DNA of 12,457 nucleotides from Oscillospiraceae bacterium (lineage in GTDB: Bacteria > Bacillota > Clostridia > Oscillospirales > Oscillospiraceae): positions 1 to 12,457 of the forward strand of contig JAJPXI010000124.1 in NCBI GenBank assembly GCA_021205585.1. The letters are read 5' to 3'. Each line of letters starts with the position of its first letter. Position 1 is the stretch's first letter. A program made the position numbers and the translations under genes. Positions 1 through 4,913 of this stretch are shown here, piece after piece. The notes below the pieces were generated by a model that saw only the letters and a list, made by a program, of their open reading frames with translations, made no database searches and was not told where the DNA came from.

Positions 1-51
1 CGCAAAATTTCTCGCCATCCGCTCTTGCCGATTTAATCAGTCCTTCCCTAA
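1..51 (-). repeat. Partial copy of structured intergenic repeat (left end of unit)
   Basis: Read on the minus strand, these 51 bases match 4522-4572 at 49 of 51 positions, so the same repeat lies on both sides of the stnABC operon in opposite orientation. The end motif (CTGATTAAAT) faces the operon and the body runs leftward out of the window. No ORF of its own is credible. It belongs to the family described at 4511-4913. Confidence 0.85.
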
Positions 52-52
52 A

Positions 53-129
53 GGAACCTCTAAAAACTATGCCTGCGGCATCTGACAAAATCTTTTGCCA
101 GCTGCTCTTGCCATGTTTTTAGAGGTTCC
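53..129. repeat. 77-bp mini inverted-repeat element (MITE-like)
   Basis: The element is bounded by a perfect 15-bp inverted repeat: GGAACCTCTAAAAAC at 53-67 and its complement at 115-129. Read on the minus strand, the interior resembles the larger units at 4522-4837: a GGCAAGAGC block, a GATTTTG block and the hairpin ATGCC-GCA-GGCAT (69-81). The central GCAAAAG hairpin is missing and the terminal repeats are different. It abuts the repeat end at 51 with one base between. No transposase is nearby, so any mobility would be in trans. I cannot name the family. Confidence 0.75.
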
Positions 130-167
130 CTGATTTCAGCATCAACGCGCTTCCCTGTTTTTAACAG

Positions 168-196
168 GTGACAGGCTGACAAATTTCGTGTACAAT
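168..196 (+). promoter_or_regulatory. Sigma-70-type promoter of the stnABC operon
   Basis: GTGACA (168-173, 5 of 6 to TTGACA) and TACAAT (191-196, 5 of 6 to TATAAT) are separated by 17 bases. The predicted start near 203 gives a leader of about 50 nt. The leader holds a 6-bp hairpin, CGAACC (213-218) with GGTTCG (227-232), just before the ribosome site GGAGGAG (240-246). I looked for a Rex-type redox operator and saw no convincing one. Confidence 0.65.
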
Positions 197-252
197 AAAA
201 AAATGGGCGAATCGAACCACCCCGCCGGTTCGCCGCGAAGGAGGAGTGTAGT

Positions 253-735
253 ATGAGTGATTTGTCTTTGCTGGAGGACGAACTGCGCGTCAAGGAGGAC
301 GTGCCGGGAAGTCTGATCGGCATCCTGCAAAAGGCGCAGGAAATCTATGGCTATCTGCCGAAGGACGTCATCTATCATGTGGCCGGGCGGTTAAAAACCA
401 CCCCGGCGGAGGTGATGGGTGTGGCGACCTTTTACTCCCAGTTCCGCCTGGCCCCCATCGGCAAGTATCTGATTATGTCCTGCCAGGGGACGGCCTGCCA
501 TGTCAACGGCAGTGAGCGGGTCAGCGCGGCCATCTCCCAGTACTTAGGCATCCAGGACGGCCAGACCACCGAGGACGGCCTGTTCACCCTGGAGCACGTG
601 GCCTGCCTGGGCTGCTGCTCCCTGGCCCCGGTCATTATGATCAACGGGGAGGCCCATGGCAACCTGACGCCGGAGTCCGCCGTGGCCATCCTCAGGGAGA
701 TTCAGGAAAAGGAGGGAGCGGCATGCGCCTCGTAA
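253..735 (+). CDS. stnA: NuoE-like [2Fe-2S] subunit of an electron-bifurcating NAD(P) transhydrogenase (StnA type)
   Basis: This 160-residue protein is of the NuoE/HndA/HydC family (24-kDa subunit of complex I-type dehydrogenases). It has an N-terminal helical bundle (about 1-65) and a thioredoxin-like [2Fe-2S] domain. The cluster ligands are visible as C77-x4-C82 and C118-x3-C122, with an extra C121. The length is normal for the family. The ATG follows GGAGGAG with good spacing. The protein should relay electrons within a cytoplasmic complex with the next gene product, whose start it overlaps by 13 bases, implying translational coupling. NuoE-like subunits also occur in HydABC hydrogenases and formate dehydrogenases, so the Stn name rests on the operon: NuoE, NuoF and an NfnB-like protein with no catalytic hydrogenase or FDH gene. 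Family assignment is sure; membership of Stn is a strong inference. Confidence 0.9.
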   Translation: MSDLSLLEDELRVKEDVPGSLIGILQKAQEIYGYLPKDVIYHVAGRLKTTPAEVMGVATFYSQFRLAPIGKYLIMSCQGTACHVNGSERVSAAISQYLGIQDGQTTEDGLFTLEHVACLGCCSLAPVIMINGEAHGNLTPESAVAILREIQEKEGAACAS

Positions 736-2471
736 TCGGAGAGGGCTCCTGCGGCGTGGCCGCCGGGGCGGGCAAGGTCCGCCAGGCCCTCCAGGAGCGG
801 ATGGGGCCCCAGGAGCCTTTCACCCTGGGCAGTACGGGCTGCATCGGGATGTGCTTTTTGGAGCCCATCGTGGAACTGTACGACGGGGACGCCCTGCTGC
901 GCCGCCTGGTGCGGGTGCGACCGGAGGATGCCGGCGATATTCTCCAGGCTGCCAGGAGCGGAGAACTGGAGGGGGTGGAGCGCCTGGCCATTGCGCCGGA
1001 GGACGCGGCCTTCCTGGAGCGGCAGACCCGCATCGTCCTGCGCAACTGCGGGCGCATCGACCCGAAAAACATTGAAGATTACCGCAGGGCCGGGGGCTAT
1101 CAGGCCCTGGAGAAGGTTTTGACCTCCATGACCCCGGAACAAGTCATCGAGGAGATTAAAATTTCCGGCCTGGCCGGGCGGGGGGGCGCGGGCTTCCCCA
1201 CCTGGTTCAAGTGGGACGCCGCCCGGAAAAACGCCGGGCCCAAGCATCTCATCTGCAACGCCGACGAGGGGGACCCGGGGGCCTTTATGGATCGGGCGGT
1301 CATCGAGTCCGACCCCCACAGCCTGATTGAGGGAATGCTCATCGGGGCCTACGCCATTGGCGCGGCGGAGATGATCGTCTACGTCCGGGCGGAATACCCC
1401 CTGGCCATCGTCCACCTGGAGCTGGCCATTGAGCAGGCCCGGCAGGCCGGCCTGCTGGAGGAGAACATTTTGGGCACCGGCTTCTCCTGCGATATGCGCA
1501 TCAAGGCCGGGGCCGGGGCCTTTGTGTGCGGGGAGGAAACCGCCCTGATTGAGTCCCTGGAGGGCAAGCGGGGAATGCCCCGGCTCAAGCCCCCCTTCCC
1601 TGCGGAGCGGGGCTACATGGACGAGCCAAGCAACATCAACAACGTGGAAACTTTCGCCAATGTGGCCTGGATTCTCCAGCACGGCGGCGCGGCCTTCGCC
1701 GCCATTGGCACGGAGAACAGCAAGGGCACCAAGGTTTTTGCCCTGACGGGGAAAATCCGCCGGGGCGGCCTGGTGGAGGTGCCCATGGGCAAGACCCTGC
1801 GCCATGTCATCTTCGACATCGGCGGCGGCATCCGGGGGGATAAAACCTTTAAGGCGGTGCAGATGGGCGGCCCCTCCGGGGGCTGCATCCCCGCGTCTTT
1901 GCTGGACACGGTCATCGACTACAAGGCCCTGTCGGCCACGGGGGCCATCATGGGCTCCGGCGGCATGGTGGTTATGGACGAGAGCACCTGCATGGTGGGC
2001 ATGGCGAAGTTCTTTCTGGACTTCACCGCCAAGGAATCCTGCGGCAAGTGCGTCCACTGCCGCCTGGGCACCAAGCGGATGCAGGAGATTTTGACCCGCC
2101 TGACCGAGGGGCGCGGAAAACAGGGGGACGTGGAGCTGCTGGAGGAGCTGTGCCTTGCCATCAAGGACGGGGCTCTGTGCGGCCTGGGACAGACCGCCCC
2201 CAACCCGGTGCTGACCACCATCCGCTACTTCCGGGAGGAGTACGACCGGCACATCCAGGACAAAAAATGCCCGGCGGGGGAGTGCCCCGCCCTGCGGCGC
2301 TACGCCATCGACCCGGACAGGTGCAAGGGCTGTACCCTGTGCGCCGGGAAGTGCCCCGTGGGGGCCATCCGGGGCCAGGCAAAGCAGGCCCACGAAATCG
2401 ACCCGGAGGTGTGCATCCGCTGCGACCAGTGCCGCCAGCTGTGTCGCTTCGACGCCATCTCGGTGGAATAA
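723..2471 (+). CDS. stnB: NuoF-like FMN/NAD(H)-binding subunit with extra Fe-S domains (StnB type)
   Basis: This 582-residue NuoF/HydB-type flavoprotein is the predicted NAD(H) site and, in bifurcating relatives, the ferredoxin-interacting subunit. In order it shows a thioredoxin-like [2Fe-2S] domain (1-80; C10, C40, C44), an FMN/NAD module with GRGGAGFPTWFKW (152-164), NADEGDPGAFMDR (179-191) and a GAGAFVCGEE stretch, an SLBB region, and the NuoF [4Fe-4S] site C440-x2-C443-x2-C446 with C486. The C terminus is a two-cluster ferredoxin (C534, C537, C540, C544; C564, C567, C570, C574). The N-terminal domain resembles HndB, a separate gene in Hnd hydrogenase operons, so here it is fused. The ATG at 723 follows GGAGGGA and overlaps the previous gene. 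The nearest alternative is HydB/HndC of a hydrogenase, but no hydrogenase gene follows. Confidence 0.93.
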   Translation: MRLVIGEGSCGVAAGAGKVRQALQERMGPQEPFTLGSTGCIGMCFLEPIVELYDGDALLRRLVRVRPEDAGDILQAARSGELEGVERLAIAPEDAAFLERQTRIVLRNCGRIDPKNIEDYRRAGGYQALEKVLTSMTPEQVIEEIKISGLAGRGGAGFPTWFKWDAARKNAGPKHLICNADEGDPGAFMDRAVIESDPHSLIEGMLIGAYAIGAAEMIVYVRAEYPLAIVHLELAIEQARQAGLLEENILGTGFSCDMRIKAGAGAFVCGEETALIESLEGKRGMPRLKPPFPAERGYMDEPSNINNVETFANVAWILQHGGAAFAAIGTENSKGTKVFALTGKIRRGGLVEVPMGKTLRHVIFDIGGGIRGDKTFKAVQMGGPSGGCIPASLLDTVIDYKALSATGAIMGSGGMVVMDESTCMVGMAKFFLDFTAKESCGKCVHCRLGTKRMQEILTRLTEGRGKQGDVELLEELCLAIKDGALCGLGQTAPNPVLTTIRYFREEYDRHIQDKKCPAGECPALRRYAIDPDRCKGCTLCAGKCPVGAIRGQAKQAHEIDPEVCIRCDQCRQLCRFDAISVE

Positions 2472-2484
2472 GGAGGGGACGCCC

Positions 2485-4521
2485 ATGGAAACCATTCAAC
2501 TGACCATCGACGGCCGTACCGTCACCGGGCGGGCCGGGCAGACCATCCTGGCCATCGCGGCGGAAAACGGCATTGAAATTCCAAACCTGTGTTACGATAA
2601 AAGCCTGAAAATTTACGGCGCGTGCGGCCTGTGCGTGGTGGAGGCCGAAAACTCCCCCAAGCTGCTGCGCGCCTGCGCCACCAAAGCCTCCGACGGGATG
2701 GTGGTGCGCACCGACACCCCCAGGGCGCTCCAGGCCCGGAAGGTGGCCCTGGAGCTGCTGCTGAGCGACCACGAGGGGGACTGCAAGGGCCCCTGCGCCC
2801 TGCGCTGCCCCGCCCACACCGAGGTGCAGGCGTACATCAAGCAGATTGCCCTGGGCAACGACCGGGAGGCCGTGGCCATCATCAAAGAGAAGATTCCCCT
2901 CCCCGCCTCCATTGGCCGGGTCTGCCCCCACCCCTGCGAGGCCGACTGCCGCCGGGGGCTGGTGGAGCAGCCCCTGTCCATCGCCTATCTGAAAGCCTTC
3001 GCCGCCGACCGGGATCTGGCCTCCGGCGACCCCTTCCGGCCGACATGCCAGCCGGACACCGGCAAGCGGGTGGCCGTGGTGGGCGGCGGCCCCGCCGGGC
3101 TCAGCGCCGCCTACTACCTGCGCCTGGCCGGGCATCGGGTCACGGTGCTGGATGCCATGCCTGAGATGGGCGGGATGCTGCGTTACGGCATCCCGGAGTA
3201 CCGCCTGCCGAAGCGGGTGCTGGCCAGGGAAATTGAGGAAATCCGTCAAACCGGCGTGGAGCTGGTCAATGGCGTGCGGCTGGGCCGGGACATGAGCCTG
3301 GAGGATCTGCGGAAGGAGTACGACGCCGTCCTGCTGGCCGTGGGCGCCTGGAGGAGCCGGGGCGTGGGCTGCCCCGGAGAGAATCTGACCGGGGTGCTGG
3401 GAGGCATCGACTTCCTCCGGGCGGTCAATCTGGGAGAGAGCGTCTCCATTGGAAAACGGGTGGCCGTAGTCGGCGGCGGCAACACCGCCATGGACGCCTG
3501 CCGCACTGCCGTGCGCTGCGGCGCGGAGCGGGTGTACGTCGTCTACCGCCGCACCCGGGCCGAAGCCCCGGCGGAGGATCTGGAAATCTCCGAGGCCATC
3601 GAGGAGGGAGTGGAGTTTAAGTTTTTGACCAACCCCGCCCAGGTGCTGGGAGAGAACGGCCATGTCATCGGCCTGAAGCTCCAGGTTATGGCCCTGGGAG
3701 AGCCGGATGCCTCCGGCCGCCGCCGCCCCGTCCCCATGGAGAACACCTTTGAACTGCTGGAGGTGGACACGGTCATCGCCGCCATCGGCCAGGACTGCGA
3801 CCCGGCGGGGCTGTCCCAGGTGTCCCTGAGCCGGAAAGGCACTGTCGAGGCCGACGAGACGACCTGCGCGACCAATTTGGAGGGCGTCTTCGCCGCCGGG
3901 GATGCCACCAACCGGGGGGCCTCCATCGCCATCGAGGCCATCGCCGAGGGCGACCGGGCCGCCGCCGCTGTGGACGCCTGGCTGACCGGGAAGCCCATGA
4001 ATTTCCCGGAACCCTACTACTCCAAAAAGGAGGTCACGGCGGAAATGCTGGCCGACCGGGAGAAAAAGCCCCGGGAGGCCATGGGCGTGCGCGCGCCCGA
4101 CGTGCGGCGGCGGGATTTCGACTCGGTCATCCAGGGCTTTTCCGAGGCCCAGGCCCGGCGAGAGGCCGCACGGTGCCTGGAGTGCGGCTGCCACGACTAC
4201 CAGGACTGCCGGTTGATTTACTTTGCCAACCAGCGTCCCATCCAGCCGGAGCGGTTCGCCGGGGAGAAGCACCCCGGCTTCAAGGAGCAGGCCCTGGTAT
4301 CCATCGAGCGTGACCAGGGCAAGTGCGTCCTGTGCGCCCTGTGCGTGCGCGCCTGCCGGGAGCAGGCGGGCAAGGGCCTGCTGGGTCTGGTGGGCCGGGG
4401 ATTCCCCACGGTCATCCGCCCGGAGTTTCAGGACTCCGAAGCCGTCCGGGATTGCGCCGGGTGCCACCTGTGCGCAGATTTGTGTCCCACCGGGGCGCTG
4501 AAAATTTTAGGGAAGCGCTGA
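2485..4521 (+). CDS. stnC: NfnB/GltD-like FAD- and NADPH-binding Fe-S oxidoreductase (StnC type)
   Basis: This 678-residue multidomain protein is the predicted NADPH-oxidising, FAD-bifurcating subunit. In order: a complex I NuoG-type [2Fe-2S] domain (C36, C47, C50, C64); a GltD/NfnB Fe-S helical domain (C100, C104, C108; C147, C151, C155); the FAD motif VGGGPAG (199-205); the NAD(P) motif VGGGNTAMD (329-337) followed by YRRTRAEAPA; the closing FAD motif GVFAAGDATN (467-476); a Cys cluster (C564, C567, C569, C575); and a C-terminal two-cluster ferredoxin (C614, C617, C620, C624; C657, C660, C663, C667). It starts 13 bases after stnB behind AGGAGGGG. The last two sense codons and the TGA lie in a repeat shared with the convergent gene. 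Relatives occur as glutamate synthase beta subunits and beside formate dehydrogenases, but the N- and C-terminal Fe-S domains and neighbours fit StnC best. Confidence 0.9.
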   Translation: METIQLTIDGRTVTGRAGQTILAIAAENGIEIPNLCYDKSLKIYGACGLCVVEAENSPKLLRACATKASDGMVVRTDTPRALQARKVALELLLSDHEGDCKGPCALRCPAHTEVQAYIKQIALGNDREAVAIIKEKIPLPASIGRVCPHPCEADCRRGLVEQPLSIAYLKAFAADRDLASGDPFRPTCQPDTGKRVAVVGGGPAGLSAAYYLRLAGHRVTVLDAMPEMGGMLRYGIPEYRLPKRVLAREIEEIRQTGVELVNGVRLGRDMSLEDLRKEYDAVLLAVGAWRSRGVGCPGENLTGVLGGIDFLRAVNLGESVSIGKRVAVVGGGNTAMDACRTAVRCGAERVYVVYRRTRAEAPAEDLEISEAIEEGVEFKFLTNPAQVLGENGHVIGLKLQVMALGEPDASGRRRPVPMENTFELLEVDTVIAAIGQDCDPAGLSQVSLSRKGTVEADETTCATNLEGVFAAGDATNRGASIAIEAIAEGDRAAAAVDAWLTGKPMNFPEPYYSKKEVTAEMLADREKKPREAMGVRAPDVRRRDFDSVIQGFSEAQARREAARCLECGCHDYQDCRLIYFANQRPIQPERFAGEKHPGFKEQALVSIERDQGKCVLCALCVRACREQAGKGLLGLVGRGFPTVIRPEFQDSEAVRDCAGCHLCADLCPTGALKILGKR

Positions 4522-4688
4522 TTAAGGAAGGACTGATTAAATCGACAAGAGCGGATGGCGAGAAATTTTGCGACGAAAGAAGGCGCAAAAGTGCAGGCAT
4601 ACTGTATGTATGTCAAACTTTTGCAACGCACTTTCGGCGGAAAAGTTCCGCCAGCCGCCGCAGGCGCATTTAATCAGTACTTCCTTAA
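4522..4688 (+). repeat. Repeat unit A, 167 bp with 21-bp terminal inverted repeats
   Basis: The ends are 21-bp inverted repeats matching at 20 of 21 positions (4522-4542 and 4668-4688; core AAGGAAGKACTGATTAAAT). Inside are three hairpins. The first pairs 4585-4592 with 4617-4624 and 4596-4602 with 4608-4614 around a TGTAT loop. The second is GGCGGAA-AAG-TTCCGCC (4636-4652), perfectly paired. The third is CGCC-GCA-GGCG (4656-4666). The size and ends fit a non-autonomous miniature element, but no target-site duplication is obvious. Confidence 0.8.
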
Positions 4689-4837
4689 ATCGGCAAGAGC
4701 GGGTGGCAGAAGATTTTGGTTCAGGAAAAGGCGCAAAAGCGCAGGCATACTTGATGTATGTCAAGCTTTTGCAACGCATTCCTGGGCCGAAAGATTCTGC
4801 CAGACGCCGCAGGCGTATTTAATCAGCGTTTCCTTAG
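4686..4837 (+). repeat. Repeat unit B, diverged tandem copy of unit A
   Basis: Unit B repeats the body of unit A in the same orientation and shares A's right terminal repeat as its left border; its own right border is ATTTAATCAGCGTTTCCTTA (4817-4836). The central hairpin pairs 4733-4740 with 4765-4772 and 4744-4750 with 4756-4762. It keeps the same 3x2 internal loop as A (GCA facing AA). One pair differs by a compensatory change: T4592:A4617 in A is C4740:G4765 here. The distal hairpin is ACGCC-GCA-GGCGT (4804-4816). Confidence 0.8.
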
Positions 4838-4863
4838 AAGCCTGAGATTGAAAGGAAAGCGTC

Positions 4864-4913
4864 CGCCATCCGCTCTTGCCGATTGAATCGGTCCTTCCTT
4901 AATCAGTGCTTTC
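4864..4913 (-). repeat. Partial repeat unit C, inverted
   Basis: Read on the minus strand, this is the left end of the same repeat (CTGATTAAGGAAGG, then a CAATCGGCAAGAGCGGATGG stretch). It is cut off after about 50 bases. It overlaps the last codons of the minus-strand membrane-protein gene, and the TGA at 4903-4905 is part of the repeat. Confidence 0.8.

Larger units (their letters stand above)
4511..4913. repeat. Composite palindromic repeat array between convergent genes
   Basis: This roughly 400-base array fills the gap between stnC and the convergent membrane-protein gene. It is bounded by imperfect inverted copies of a roughly 50-bp sequence (4511-4560 and 4863-4913). Between them are two tandem units (A and B, described separately) and a short spacer, 4838-4862, in which I see nothing. 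The left edge is itself a 15-bp tandem duplication, GGAAGCGCTGATTAA (4511-4525) and GGAAGGACTGATTAA (4526-4540). Both flanking genes end at the TGA inside this CTGATTAA motif. Short ORFs through the array are not credible. I see no U-rich tract typical of an intrinsic terminator, although the hairpins may still block convergent transcription. Confidence 0.85.

Noticed and set aside
702..2495. 597-codon open frame on the minus strand across stnB
   Set aside because: Antisense shadow of a GC-rich gene: no family resemblance, and the opposite strand carries clear NuoF motifs.
2161..4467. 768-codon open frame on the minus strand across stnB and stnC
   Set aside because: Gly/Ala/His/Gln-rich low-information translation, spans two genes whose plus-strand motifs are unambiguous.
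4585..4837. Repeat-array hairpins as ordinary intrinsic terminators
   Set aside because: None is followed by a run of T on either strand, so I list them as structured repeats only.
4537..4845. Several 60-116 codon frames inside the repeat array, including repeated peptides on both strands
   Set aside because: They follow the tandem repeats and hairpins, lack ribosome sites, and the copies have diverged by base-pair compensation rather than by codon-preserving change.
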